The notes beneath the pieces were generated by a model. It worked only from the letters and a program-made list of their open reading frames with translations. It did not search any database and was not told the DNA's origin. This document shows positions 1 through 7,387 of a stretch of 15,501 bases of DNA, piece by piece. This DNA is from Burkholderiaceae bacterium (GTDB lineage: Bacteria; Pseudomonadota; Gammaproteobacteria; Burkholderiales; Burkholderiaceae_C): NCBI GenBank assembly GCA_023260355.1, contig JALQVJ010000201.1, positions 1 through 15,501 on the forward strand, written 5' to 3'. Within the stretch, counting starts at the first letter, position 1. Each line of letters starts with the position of its first letter. The translations under genes were made by a program, and so were the position numbers.

Positions 1-142
1 GGTGCAAGCCCGTGCCGTCGGAGGTATCGCCGATATACATGCCGGGACGTTTGCGCACCGCTTCCAAGCCCTCCAGGATCTGAATGGAGCTTTCGCCGTA
101 GCCGTCGGCAGCAGGTTGGGGGACTTGTTCTTCTTGGCTCAT
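1..142 (-). CDS. gyrB: DNA gyrase subunit B, N-terminal fragment (cut by window edge)
   Basis: GyrB is the ATPase subunit of DNA gyrase, which introduces negative supercoils in the cytoplasm. Only the first 47 codons are present; the gene continues beyond position 1. The start is the ATG at 142-140 and the protein begins [10 protein letters not shown]. Residues 20-38 contain the invariant start of the GHKL ATPase domain, with [20 protein letters not shown] followed by DTSDGTGLH, a near-signature for GyrB (ParE resembles it, but the position after dnaN favours GyrB). It lies downstream of dnaN on the same strand, 88 bases away, in the usual dnaA-dnaN-gyrB order. The bases before the ATG (CAAAGCCCCTT) offer only a weak ribosome-binding site. 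Confidence 0.93.
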   Translation of the reverse strand, partial: MSQEEQVPQPAADGYGESSIQILEGLEAVRKRPGMYIGDTSDGTGLH

Positions 143-230
143 AAGGGGCTTTGCTATCTACGAATACGAAACGGGCGTGGCGGCGGCGCCTTGTTCACGG
201 CGCGCCATGCCGAGGCGAGCTGCTCCAGAA
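143..230. other. dnaN-gyrB spacer with a short GC-rich inverted repeat
   Basis: This 88-base gap contains an inverted repeat GCGCC (186-190) / GGCGC (199-203) with an 8-base loop. No T-tract follows on the minus strand, so it does not look like a full terminator, and gyrB may be cotranscribed with dnaN. I see no convincing promoter in it. Confidence 0.35.
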
Positions 231-1337
231 TCAAATGCGCATGGGCATCACAACGTACTTGAAGTCTGTTTGTTCAGGGATGGTGATCAGAGCGGAGCTG
301 TTGCCATCTGCCAGGCTGATGCTCACCATGTCTTGACCCATGTTGGTGAGCACATCCATCAAATACACCACGTTGAAGCCGATTTCGATGGCGTCACCGC
401 TGTAGTCGATATCCAACTCATCCGTGGCCTCTTCCTGCTCTGGGTTGCTGGCTGCCACACGCAGGCTGCCGGGCTCGAGATTGAGGCGCACGCCTTTGAA
501 CTTGTCGGTCGTCATGATGGCCGTGCGCTGCAAGGCTGCCAACAATGCGGTGCGCCCCAGGGTGAGCTGGTTGCTGTGGTTGTTGGGGATCACGCGGTTG
601 TAATCTGGGAACTTGCCCTCCACCAGCTTGGTCACGAACTCCATTTGTCCAAACGAGAACTTGGCTTGGTTGCTGGCAAACTGGATGTTGATATCACCCT
701 CACCATCGCTCAGCAAGCGCTGCAACTCGAGCACGGTCTTGCGCGGAAGAATGACCTCTTGCTTGGGGACTTCTGTTTCCAGTGTGGCGGCGGCCAGTGC
801 CATGCGGTGGCCGTCTGTTGCCACGAGCGTCAAGCGGGTGCCTTCGGCCACAAACAAAATACCGTTGAGGTAGTAGCGAATGTCATGAACCGCCATGGCA
901 AATGCCACTTGCCCCATCAGCTTCTTCAACGTTTGTTGGGGAATGGAGAACTGTGGGCCGAAGCTGGGTGCTTCTTGCACCAAAGGAAAGTCAGCAGCGG
1001 GCAAACTCTGCAGCGTGAACCGGCTTTTGCCGCCTTTGAGCAGCACTTTGCCGTTGCTCGCCTCCAAGCTGACGCTCTGGTCGGCTGGCATCGTGCGCAA
1101 AATGTCAATCAACTTGCGCGCGCCCAGCGTGGTGGCAAATTCGCCTTCGTCGCCGCCGAGCTCGGCCTGGGTGCGGATCTGGATCTCAAGGTCACTGGAC
1201 GTCAATTCAACGCGCCCATGAGATTTGCGAATCAACACGTTAGCCAAAATGGGCAGTGTATGTCTGCGTTCAACAATGCCACTCACGGATTGCAGTGCTG
1301 CCAATACTTGGTCTTGTGTTGACTTGAAAACGATCAT
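231..1337 (-). CDS. dnaN: DNA polymerase III beta subunit (sliding clamp)
   Basis: DnaN is the ring-shaped clamp that tethers DNA polymerase III to DNA and serves as a hub for replication and repair proteins. The protein is 368 residues, normal for the family (about 366). Recognisable features are the N-terminal IVERRHTLPILANVLI block, SSDLEIQI in domain 1, the DIRYYLNGILF block in the middle domain, GKFPDYNRVIP, and the C-terminal YVVMPMRI end that lines the partner-binding pocket. Two ATGs are adjacent (1340 and 1337). The AAGGA ribosome-binding site is 3 bases from the first but 6 from the second, so I chose 1337; this also gives the family-like start MIVFKSTQDQ. It lies between dnaA and gyrB on the same strand. 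A long antisense frame across the gene is a shadow. Confidence 0.97.
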   Translation of the reverse strand: MIVFKSTQDQVLAALQSVSGIVERRHTLPILANVLIRKSHGRVELTSSDLEIQIRTQAELGGDEGEFATTLGARKLIDILRTMPADQSVSLEASNGKVLLKGGKSRFTLQSLPAADFPLVQEAPSFGPQFSIPQQTLKKLMGQVAFAMAVHDIRYYLNGILFVAEGTRLTLVATDGHRMALAAATLETEVPKQEVILPRKTVLELQRLLSDGEGDINIQFASNQAKFSFGQMEFVTKLVEGKFPDYNRVIPNNHSNQLTLGRTALLAALQRTAIMTTDKFKGVRLNLEPGSLRVAASNPEQEEATDELDIDYSGDAIEIGFNVVYLMDVLTNMGQDMVSISLADGNSSALITIPEQTDFKYVVMPMRI

Positions 1338-1504
1338 CATGTGTCCTTGTGTTCTGTCTCGCTGACGTGTCGGCTGTGTGAGTGTGCCGACGACTCAAAA
1401 CTATCCGCTATTTTCACCCGAAAACACCGCAAATCTGCGCCATTTGAGGGCGAACTGGCGATTAAATCCCCGCCAATTCAGGTTTTCTGTATGGCGCACA
1501 GCCG
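1338..1504 (-). promoter_or_regulatory. dnaA-dnaN spacer / dnaN leader with inverted repeat
   Basis: The gap between the dnaA stop and the dnaN start is large for an operon. It carries a perfect 6-bp inverted repeat GTCGGC (1369-1374) / GCCGAC (1386-1391) with an 11-base loop, about 30 bases before the dnaN ATG. A second small one, TTTTC/GAAAA with a 4-base loop, lies near 1414-1427. No run of T follows either on the minus strand, so neither is a clear terminator. dnaN may have its own promoter here, but I could not identify a convincing -35/-10 pair. No DnaA box is visible. Confidence 0.35.
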
Positions 1505-2902
1505 CTAGCCTTTGAGGGTTTGTTCCAGCACGTGCAAAGCTTGGTTCAATTCGGTGTCTTGGCTCCGCTCGGCACCAATTTTGCGCACGGCATGCAGCAC
1601 GGTGGTGTGGTCACGGCCGCCGAAGAGTTCACCAATCTCAGGCAAGCTTTTTTGAGTCAATTCTTTGGCCAGGTACATGGCCACTTGGCGGGGTTTTGCG
1701 ATGCTGGCAGGACGGCGCTTGCTGTACATGTCCGCGATTTTGATCTTGTAAAAATCGGCGACGGTCTTTTGGATGTTGTCGACCGTGATTTGCCGGTTCT
1801 TGATGGACAGCAGATCTCTCAATGCGTCCTTGGCCAAGGCGATCGAAATCTCTTTTTGGTTGAATCGCGAATACGCCAGAATCTTTCTCAAAGCACCCTC
1901 AAGCTCGCGCACGTTGGAGCGCACATTCTTGGCCACAAAAAAGGCCACATCCTCTGGCATGGGGGTGTCTTCAGCCGCCGCCTTTTTGATCAAAATCGCG
2001 ACGCGCATTTCAAGCTCGGGGGGCTCAATGGCGACGGTCAACCCCGAGTCAAATCGCGATACCAACCGTTCGTGGATGTCGGCGAGTCCTTTGGGATACG
2101 TGTCACTCGTCAAAACGATGTGCGACTTTTTCGCCAAGAGTGCCTCAAACGCATTGAAAAACTCTTCCTGGGTGCGCTCTTTGTTGGCAAAAAACTGCAC
2201 GTCATCAATCAGCAGCAAATCCAGGGAGTGATAGCGGTCTTTGAACTCGTCAAACGCTTTGCGTTGATAAGACTTGACCACATCCGACACGAACTGCTCT
2301 GCGTGGATGTAGAGAACCTTGGCATCAGGCCGATCGGCCAGCAAGTGATTGCCAATCGCGTGCATCAAATGCGTCTTTCCCACCCCAACCCCGCCGTACA
2401 CAAACAGGGGGTTATAGAGCTGTCCCAGCTGGTTGGCCACATGCATGGCCGCTGCTCTTGCCATGCGGTTGGCCGTGCCCTCGATCAAGGTGTCAAAGGT
2501 CAGGCTTGGGTTGAGGCGATTGGTTGAGCCCCCGCCCATTGGCCTTTGCACCGGCGTGTTGATTTCTGGTGCTTCCGCCAGAATGTTAGAAATCGATGTG
2601 CTGGCGTGAGGTGCTGTAGGCTTGGGAGATTCCCTAAGAGTAAGCGCTAACTCAACACCGCACACTCCGCCCGATAGATCTGCCAATATTTTGCGGATGC
2701 GCTCCAAATATTGGCTCCGCACCCAGTCCAGCTTGAATCGATTTGCGACTTGCAGGACCAGTGAATCCCCGGTGGATTGGCCCGAAACAACGAGCGGCCG
2801 TATCCATGTGTTCAGCTGTTGTTCAGGCACCTGCGCTGCGAGCGTCTCGACGCAAGCCTCCCACAAATCAGTCGCGGTGGGTGGTGCAGAGGGTGCGTTC
2901 AT
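1505..2902 (-). CDS. dnaA: Chromosomal replication initiator protein DnaA
   Basis: DnaA binds 9-base boxes at oriC, oligomerises with ATP, melts the origin and recruits the DnaB helicase; it also acts as a transcription regulator. The 465-residue protein shows all four domains: domain I (about 10-90), a short variable linker (about 91-130), the AAA+ domain III and the DNA-binding domain IV (about 370-465). Visible motifs are Walker A GGVGVGKT (170-177), Walker B LLLIDD (229-234), the sensor 2 region RELEG (332-336) and the DnaA signature [15 protein letters not shown] (428-442). The linker is short, but this varies in the family. The start ATG at 2902-2900 has no strong Shine-Dalgarno sequence upstream. 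The promoter with DnaA boxes lies immediately upstream, so autoregulation is likely. Confidence 0.98.
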   Translation of the reverse strand: MNAPSAPPTATDLWEACVETLAAQVPEQQLNTWIRPLVVSGQSTGDSLVLQVANRFKLDWVRSQYLERIRKILADLSGGVCGVELALTLRESPKPTAPHASTSISNILAEAPEINTPVQRPMGGGSTNRLNPSLTFDTLIEGTANRMARAAAMHVANQLGQLYNPLFVYGGVGVGKTHLMHAIGNHLLADRPDAKVLYIHAEQFVSDVVKSYQRKAFDEFKDRYHSLDLLLIDDVQFFANKERTQEEFFNAFEALLAKKSHIVLTSDTYPKGLADIHERLVSRFDSGLTVAIEPPELEMRVAILIKKAAAEDTPMPEDVAFFVAKNVRSNVRELEGALRKILAYSRFNQKEISIALAKDALRDLLSIKNRQITVDNIQKTVADFYKIKIADMYSKRRPASIAKPRQVAMYLAKELTQKSLPEIGELFGGRDHTTVLHAVRKIGAERSQDTELNQALHVLEQTLKG

Positions 2903-2928
2903 AGAGCGAGTCAGACAACAGTTCGTGC

Positions 2929-2937
2929 TGTGGATAG
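2929..2937 (-). promoter_or_regulatory. DnaA box, one mismatch
   Basis: The minus strand reads CTATCCACA, eight of nine matches to the consensus TTATCCACA. It lies in the dnaA leader, just downstream of the predicted transcription start, where bound DnaA could block early transcription. Confidence 0.6.
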
Positions 2938-2957
2938 AAGTTCAGAGTGGGGGTCGG

Positions 2958-2988
2958 ATTATAGGCACTAAATTGTAGTTATCCACAA
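2958..2988 (-). promoter_or_regulatory. Probable dnaA promoter
   Basis: The minus strand has a perfect sigma-70 -10 hexamer TATAAT (2963-2958). The best -35 candidate is TTGTGG (2988-2983) with a long 19-base spacer; closer spacings give poorer hexamers. Transcription would start near 2951, leaving a leader of about 49 bases before the dnaA ATG. The -35 overlaps a perfect DnaA box. Confidence 0.6.
2979..2987 (+). promoter_or_regulatory. Perfect DnaA box TTATCCACA
   Basis: This is an exact match to the nine-base DnaA binding consensus, lying across the -35 region of the dnaA promoter. Binding here would be expected to repress dnaA and could also contribute to origin function. Confidence 0.85.
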
Positions 2989-3017
2989 CCTAGGGAAGAC
3001 CATAATCGACAGGCTCT

Positions 3018-3031
3018 GCGACTGCAGTCGC
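3018..3031. repeat. 14-base perfect palindrome
   Basis: GCGACTGCAGTCGC equals its own reverse complement. It sits about 30 bases upstream of the perfect DnaA box, in the dnaA-rpmH spacer, and is a plausible dimeric-protein site. I do not recognise it as the site of a known regulator. Confidence 0.6.
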
Positions 3032-3148
3032 GGCGGACTCCGCGGTGATTCAACCCCCGACAATGGCAAGTTGTTCCGTTGCCTGGCGCTCAGTCGCCTC
3101 TCCAAGGCCCCATTTTTGCAAAATACAGGGGGCTGATCCTGCTCGCCT

Positions 3149-3177
3149 TTGTGCGCGCTCCCAGAATTTGCGATAAT
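3149..3177 (+). promoter_or_regulatory. Probable rpmH operon promoter (extended -10)
   Basis: A -35-like TTGTGC (3149-3154) is followed after 17 bases by GATAAT (3172-3177), which is preceded by TG one base away (3169-3170), the extended -10 configuration. Transcription would start near 3184, giving a leader of about 180 bases before rpmH. Confidence 0.6.
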
Positions 3178-3315
3178 CGATGGTTCCCCGCCGAAAAACC
3201 GCAATGCGGTTGTGTAGGACGCCGGGCCGGACTTTCAACAAGCCACACCCAAGCCAGCTCCATTCGGGGGCGGCTCGGCATGGTTGGGTCTGTCTCAGCA
3301 GGGTTCGAACAACAC

Positions 3316-3336
3316 GCTGGCTCAACCCATGCCAGC
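3316..3336 (+). promoter_or_regulatory. Hairpin in the rpmH leader
   Basis: GCTGGC (3316-3321) and GCCAGC (3331-3336) form a perfect 6-bp stem with a 9-base loop, 26 bases before the rpmH ATG. No T-run follows, so it is not a terminator by itself. Its role is unknown. Confidence 0.4.
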
Positions 3337-3362
3337 ACCAATGACCTAGAAAGCTTTGCAAC

Positions 3363-3497
3363 ATGAAACGCACTTATCAACCTTCTAAAATTCGCCGCGC
3401 CCGCACACACGGTTTCTTGGTGCGCATGAAGACGCGCGGTGGCCGCGCAGTGATCCGCGCGCGTCGCGCCAAAGGCCGCAAGCGTTTGGCCGTCTAA
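3363..3497 (+). CDS. rpmH: 50S ribosomal protein L34
   Basis: L34 is a small, very basic protein of the large ribosomal subunit. The 44-residue product begins [18 protein letters not shown], the near-universal L34 start, and ends [11 protein letters not shown]; the length is exactly typical. The start ATG at 3363 is fixed by conservation. Only a weak ribosome-binding site (AGAAAG, near 3348) precedes it. It is the first gene of the plus-strand series rpmH-rnpA-yidD-yidC and is divergent from dnaA, the classic arrangement. Confidence 0.98.
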   Translation: MKRTYQPSKIRRARTHGFLVRMKTRGGRAVIRARRAKGRKRLAV

Positions 3498-3533
3498 GTG
3501 CGCATGCGCGACACGGGCGGGAGGCGTTGACGC

Positions 3534-3956
3534 ATGGCTGTTGCGCCTTGCGCTGCCACGTTCAACAAATTGACCCAAAAGCGCCAGTTTGCACTGGTGC
3601 TGGCGCATCCCCCTGTGGCGCACTCACGCCACTTTGCTGTGCACGTATTGGCGGTCAAAGCGCCGGACTTCAAGCCTGCCCAAGGCGTGTGGGCTGGTGT
3701 CGTGCTGCCCAAACGTTGGGCAAAGCGCGCCGTCACGCGAAACGCATTGCGCAGACAAATTTACGCCATTGCGACCGATACTTTGCAACGCCAACCGCAA
3801 GCATGGTCTCAGCAAGGCTTTGCCATGGTGGTCCGGTTGCGGCGCGCCTTTGACGCCCAGCAATTCACCAGTGCATGGTCGGAGCCATTGCGCCAAGCGG
3901 TGCGCGAGGAGTTGCTGCCATTGACACAGCGTGTGCTGAGCAACGGAGAGCATTGA
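3534..3956 (+). CDS. rnpA: Ribonuclease P protein component
   Basis: RnpA is the protein cofactor of RNase P, which with the RNA subunit matures the 5' ends of tRNAs. The protein is 140 residues, a little longer than the usual 110-130. It contains the characteristic basic segment KRAVTRNALRRQI (64-76), corresponding to the RNR motif, after the beta-strand stretch HFAVHVLAVKAP. The start is firm: an in-frame stop (3528-3530) lies just upstream and GGGAGG (3519-3524) is 9 bases before the ATG. It follows rpmH by 36 bases and is followed at once by yidD. Sequence identity in this family is low, so recognition rests on the basic motif, size and position. Confidence 0.95.
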   Translation: MAVAPCAATFNKLTQKRQFALVLAHPPVAHSRHFAVHVLAVKAPDFKPAQGVWAGVVLPKRWAKRAVTRNALRRQIYAIATDTLQRQPQAWSQQGFAMVVRLRRAFDAQQFTSAWSEPLRQAVREELLPLTQRVLSNGEH

Positions 3957-3958
3957 GC

Positions 3959-4237
3959 GTGCGCCCAGTCCAGTCCCTGTTGATTTTGCTGGTCAAAGGC
4001 TATCGCCTCTTGTTGAGCCCATCCCTGGGCTCATCATGCCGGTTTGCACCGACATGCAGTCAGTATGCGCTGGATGCGTTGCAAACGCACGGCGCTGGCG
4101 CAGGGACCTATTTGGCTGTTCGCCGCATCGTGCGTTGTCACCCATGGTGTGATGGCGGCCACGATCCGGTACCTTCTCAGCGCCCATCATTGTTTGGTTG
4201 GGCTAAGAATTCAAATCAAGAAAAAGAGTTGTCATGA
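3959..4237 (+). CDS. yidD: Membrane protein insertion efficiency factor YidD
   Basis: YidD is a small membrane-associated protein that helps insertion of inner-membrane proteins alongside YidC. The 92-residue product starts with a hydrophobic amphipathic segment (SLLILLVKGYRLLLSPSLG) and contains the family hallmarks CRFAPTCSQYALDAL and VRRIVRCHPWCDGGHDPVP. The start is GTG at 3959, two bases after the rnpA stop, with GGAGAG (3945-3950) 8 bases upstream; an earlier in-frame ATG would run deep inside rnpA and is not needed. Its stop overlaps the yidC start by four bases (ATGA), suggesting translational coupling. The C-terminal tail after DPVP is short and variable, as usual. Confidence 0.95.
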   Translation: MRPVQSLLILLVKGYRLLLSPSLGSSCRFAPTCSQYALDALQTHGAGAGTYLAVRRIVRCHPWCDGGHDPVPSQRPSLFGWAKNSNQEKELS

Positions 4238-5913
4238 CAGACATTCGACGTTCGTTGTTGTGGGTGGTTTTCGGACTGTCGTTGGTGATGCTTTGGGATC
4301 GCTGGCAAATCCACAATGGGCAGCCTGCCCTCTTCTTCCCCAGCGCACCTGCCGCGAAGGCGCCGGCGGCGCAAACCCCGGGTGAGGTCCCTGACGCGAA
4401 ATTGGGTGGAGCCTCTTCGGTACCGACTGCGAGCGAGGCAGCGCAAGCGAGCCAGCGCATCGAATTCACCACTGATGTCCTGAAGCTCACCATCGACACC
4501 GAGGGCGCAAGCGTCGTGCAGTCTGTGCTGCGCAAGCACGCCACAGAGCTGGGCGGTGCACACGAAAACAGCACGCCTTTGGTTCTGATGCAGAAAAACG
4601 CGCAGCACACCTATGTGGCGCAATCTGGCGTGGCGGGCCAAGAGGCCCCTAACCACAAAGCGATCATGGCGTGGCAGCAGGGTGACGTGGCGATGGCCGA
4701 CGGCCAGGACACTTTGGTGGCTAAATTTGCATCAGCACCCGTGGGCGGTCTGCAGTTGATCAAGACCTACACGCTGCGCCGCGGCAGTTACGTGGTCGAC
4801 GTGAAACACGAAGTGGCCAATGCATCTGGCGAAGCCAAGCCAGTTCAGATCTACACGCAGTTGGTGCGTGATCACCAAACGGGCGATTCATCAACGCCTT
4901 TCTACACGACCTTCACAGGTCCGGCGGTGTACACCGACGCGGCGAAATTCCAAAAAATCAAGTTTGAAGACATCACCGATAAAAAAGCCGACTTTGTTGC
5001 ACAGGCCAACGAAGGGTACGTCGCCATGGTGCAGCATTACTTTGCGTCCGCTTGGTTGGTGGCCCAAGGCATCGCCCGCGAAAACTTTGTGCGCGCTTTG
5101 GGCAGCGCGGCGCAGCCGTTGTACGCCGTGGGCAGCCTCGTCGACTTGGGCTCAGTGGCGCCGGGCGCGAGTGTGAGTTTGGACGCACGCCTGTTCATGG
5201 GGCCCCAGGAAGAAAAGGTTTTGGAGACGATTGCCCCCGGCTTGGAGCTCGTGAAAGACTACGGCTGGGTCACGATTCTCGCCAAGCCGCTGTATTGGTT
5301 GCTGGAAAAAATCCATGCCTTCTCAGGCAATTGGGGCTGGGCGATCGTGTTGCTGGTGGTGGTCATCAAAGCCGCCTTCTACTGGCTGAACGCGCAAGCC
5401 TATCGCAGCATGGCGAAGATGAAGGCTTTGAACCCCCGCATCACCGAGATGCGCGCGCGTTTGAAAGACAACCCTCAGCAAATGCAGCAAGAGATGATGC
5501 GCATTTACCGAGAAGAGAAGGTCAATCCCTTGGGCGGCTGTTTGCCGATCATGATTCAGATTCCCGTCTTTATTGCGTTGTACTGGGTGTTGTTGTCCAG
5601 TGTCGAAATGCGCAATGCGCCCTGGGCCCTCTGGATCACCGACTTGTCGAGCAAAGACCCGTGGTACGTGTTGCCAGTCATCATGACGGTGACGACCTTG
5701 TTCCAGACGGCGTTGAACCCACTGCCACCCGACCCATTGCAGGCGAAGTTGATGTGGTTGATGCCCCTGGCGTTTTCGGTGCTGTTCTTCCAGTTCCCAG
5801 CCGGCTTGGTTTTGTACTGGATCACCAACAACACCTTGACGATCATTCAACAGTGGCACATCAACCACCGCATGGGCGTCAAGTTGAAACTGAACATGCC
5901 TAAGTTTCGTTAA
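4234..5913 (+). CDS. yidC: Membrane protein insertase YidC (Oxa1 family)
   Basis: YidC inserts and folds inner-membrane proteins, alone or with SecYEG. The 559-residue protein has the Gram-negative architecture: an N-terminal membrane anchor (about 7-22, RSLLWVVFGLSLVMLWDRWQ), an Ala/Pro-rich linker, the large periplasmic P1 domain (about 70-340), and the conserved C-terminal insertase domain with five membrane segments (about 340-550). Diagnostic stretches are YRSMAKMKALNPRI and the NPLGGCLPIMIQIPVFIALY block from about residue 431. The basic C-terminus (KLKLNMPKFR) is suited to ribosome contact. The start ATG overlaps the yidD stop. A perfect hairpin follows the gene before mnmE. Confidence 0.98.
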   Translation: MTDIRRSLLWVVFGLSLVMLWDRWQIHNGQPALFFPSAPAAKAPAAQTPGEVPDAKLGGASSVPTASEAAQASQRIEFTTDVLKLTIDTEGASVVQSVLRKHATELGGAHENSTPLVLMQKNAQHTYVAQSGVAGQEAPNHKAIMAWQQGDVAMADGQDTLVAKFASAPVGGLQLIKTYTLRRGSYVVDVKHEVANASGEAKPVQIYTQLVRDHQTGDSSTPFYTTFTGPAVYTDAAKFQKIKFEDITDKKADFVAQANEGYVAMVQHYFASAWLVAQGIARENFVRALGSAAQPLYAVGSLVDLGSVAPGASVSLDARLFMGPQEEKVLETIAPGLELVKDYGWVTILAKPLYWLLEKIHAFSGNWGWAIVLLVVVIKAAFYWLNAQAYRSMAKMKALNPRITEMRARLKDNPQQMQQEMMRIYREEKVNPLGGCLPIMIQIPVFIALYWVLLSSVEMRNAPWALWITDLSSKDPWYVLPVIMTVTTLFQTALNPLPPDPLQAKLMWLMPLAFSVLFFQFPAGLVLYWITNNTLTIIQQWHINHRMGVKLKLNMPKFR

Positions 5914-5921
5914 TCAACATG

Positions 5922-5949
5922 CAACAAGCCAGCAGGTGCTGGCTTGTTG
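5922..5949 (+). terminator. Perfect 12-bp hairpin between yidC and mnmE (terminator-like, no T-tract)
   Basis: The arms at 5922-5933 (CAACAAGCCAGC) and 5938-5949 (GCTGGCTTGTTG) pair perfectly across a 4-base loop AGGT. The hairpin starts 9 bases after the yidC stop and ends 7 bases before the mnmE ATG. No T-run follows, so it may be a weak terminator, an mRNA stabiliser for yidC, or a control element for mnmE translation. Confidence 0.65.
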
Positions 5950-5956
5950 ACGCTTG

Positions 5957-7360
5957 ATGAGCGCAGTCGATTCAACCCCCATCTTGGCCATTGCCACACC
6001 ACCTGGCCGTGGCGCAGTTGGCATCATTCGGGTTTCGGGCCGTTCGCTTGGCCCCTTCATCGAGCGCTTGTGCGGACGGCGCCTGGTCGCGCGGCAAGCC
6101 ACCTTCATGCCTTGGCGTGATGCGCAAGGCCAGGTGATCGACCAGGGCTTGAGCATTTACTTTCCTGCGCCTCACTCGTACACCGGTGAAGATGTGTTCG
6201 AGCTGCAAGCCCATGGTGGACCGGTGGTGATGCAGCTCTTGCTCTCCCGGTGCATGGAGGTGGCTCAGAGCATTGACGCAACCACACAATCACCAACGCT
6301 TGCGCATTTGCGGCTGGCGCAGCCCGGCGAATTCACGCAACGCGCGTTCATGAACGACAAGCTGGACTTGGCGCAGGCGGAGGCCGTCAGTGATTTGATT
6401 GAGGCGTCTACGGAAGCAGCAGCGCGTGGCGCAGCACGCAGCCTCCAGGGGGCATTTTCAGACGAGATACAGCGCTTGTTGGAAGGCCTGATTCGTTTGC
6501 GCATGTTGGTGGAGTCGACGCTGGATTTTCCCGAAGAGGAAATCGATTTTTTGCAGCAAGCAGATGCCCAAGGGCAACTGAGCCGCCTTCAGCGACAAGT
6601 GGCCGAGGTCTTGCGCCAGACGCACCAGGGCGCGTTGCTCCGAGACGGCATGAAGGTCGTGATTGCTGGTCAGCCCAACGCCGGTAAAAGCTCGCTATTG
6701 AATGCTTTGGCTGGCGCTGAGTTGGCCATCGTGACGGCTATTGCAGGCACAACACGCGACGTGGTCAGCCAGTCGATTCAAATTGAAGGCGTGCCTTTGC
6801 ACGTGCTCGACACGGCTGGCTTGCGTGAAACGGACGACGAGGTGGAACGCATCGGCATTGAGCGCGCGTGGAAGGAAATCGATCAAGCCGACGCCGTGTT
6901 GTTCGTTCATGACTTGACCCACTGGCATGATGCTTCGTACCGAAATCTTGACGCCCAGTGGCAAGACCGTTTGCCGCAACACCTGCCGGTGATTCATGTG
7001 TGGAACAAAGTGGATGCGGTTGGCGAGCCACTCCCAGAGGTGGTCTCAGCTGGCGTCGCCTTATCGGCCAAGCGAGGGGTTGGCCTGGAGGATCTGCGCC
7101 AACAGTTGCTCCAAGCGGTTGGGTGGCAGGCAACGGCGGAAGGCCTGTATTCTGCGCGGCAACGCCACGTCGATGCATTGCGCAGGGTTGAGCTGCATTT
7201 GGGGGCCGCAGCCGAGCATTTGGCGCTCGGTGGCATGCAACTTGACTTGCTGGCAGAAGAGCTCAGGCTCGCTCAAAGCGAGCTCAGCAGCGTCACCGGG
7301 GCATTCACGGCAGACGATTTGCTGGGCGAAATATTTTCCAAATTTTGTATTGGCAAGTGA
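5957..7360 (+). CDS. mnmE: tRNA uridine-5-carboxymethylaminomethyl(34) modification GTPase MnmE
   Basis: MnmE (TrmE, ThdF) works with MnmG to modify the wobble uridine of certain tRNAs, using GTP, 5,10-methylene-THF and, for the common product, glycine. The 467-residue protein has the N-terminal folate-binding domain (about 1-120, starting [21 protein letters not shown]), a helical domain containing [19 protein letters not shown], and an inserted G domain with G1 GQPNAGKS (238-245), G2 GTTRD (264-268), G3 DTAG (285-288) and G4 NKVD. It ends with the catalytic C-terminal CIGK. I start at ATG 5957; a TTG codon directly before it is unlikely to be used. No clear Shine-Dalgarno is present, and a hairpin occupies that region. 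It converges on apt with only 27 bases between. Confidence 0.97.
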   Translation: MSAVDSTPILAIATPPGRGAVGIIRVSGRSLGPFIERLCGRRLVARQATFMPWRDAQGQVIDQGLSIYFPAPHSYTGEDVFELQAHGGPVVMQLLLSRCMEVAQSIDATTQSPTLAHLRLAQPGEFTQRAFMNDKLDLAQAEAVSDLIEASTEAAARGAARSLQGAFSDEIQRLLEGLIRLRMLVESTLDFPEEEIDFLQQADAQGQLSRLQRQVAEVLRQTHQGALLRDGMKVVIAGQPNAGKSSLLNALAGAELAIVTAIAGTTRDVVSQSIQIEGVPLHVLDTAGLRETDDEVERIGIERAWKEIDQADAVLFVHDLTHWHDASYRNLDAQWQDRLPQHLPVIHVWNKVDAVGEPLPEVVSAGVALSAKRGVGLEDLRQQLLQAVGWQATAEGLYSARQRHVDALRRVELHLGAAAEHLALGGMQLDLLAEELRLAQSELSSVTGAFTADDLLGEIFSKFCIGK

Positions 7361-7387
7361 GGGCCTCGGCGCCCACGCACATGCGTC

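Larger units (their letters stand above)
2903..3362. other. dnaA-rpmH divergent spacer; candidate oriC
   Basis: This gap between divergent dnaA and rpmH is the position where many proteobacteria carry oriC. It holds two DnaA boxes (2979-2987 perfect; 2929-2937 with one mismatch), the dnaA -10, a 14-base palindrome (3018-3031), a GC-rich inverted repeat CGCGG/CCGCG (3029-3044), an AT palindrome TTTTGCAAAA (3114-3123), the rpmH promoter and an rpmH leader hairpin. The 8-mer ATAATCGA occurs twice in the same direction (3002-3009 and 3173-3180). Against an origin: I found no further box with two or fewer mismatches outside rpmH, and no long AT-rich unwinding tract. No protein-coding gene is credible here. 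Confidence 0.45.

Noticed and set aside
177..1322. A 381-codon plus-strand open frame, longer than dnaN itself
   Set aside because: It lies antisense to dnaN, whose protein matches the clamp family end to end. The frame is an effect of codon composition.
1520..2527. A 335-codon plus-strand open frame opposite dnaA
   Set aside because: Antisense shadow of dnaA; the composition looks like reversed coding and shows no domain.
3369..3377. DnaA-box-like TTATCAACC near the rpmH start
   Set aside because: It has two mismatches and is fully explained by the conserved codons for the L34 N-terminus.
3090..3623. A 177-codon minus-strand frame across rpmH and the leader
   Set aside because: It is antisense to rpmH, rnpA and the promoter region, and the product has no recognisable domain.
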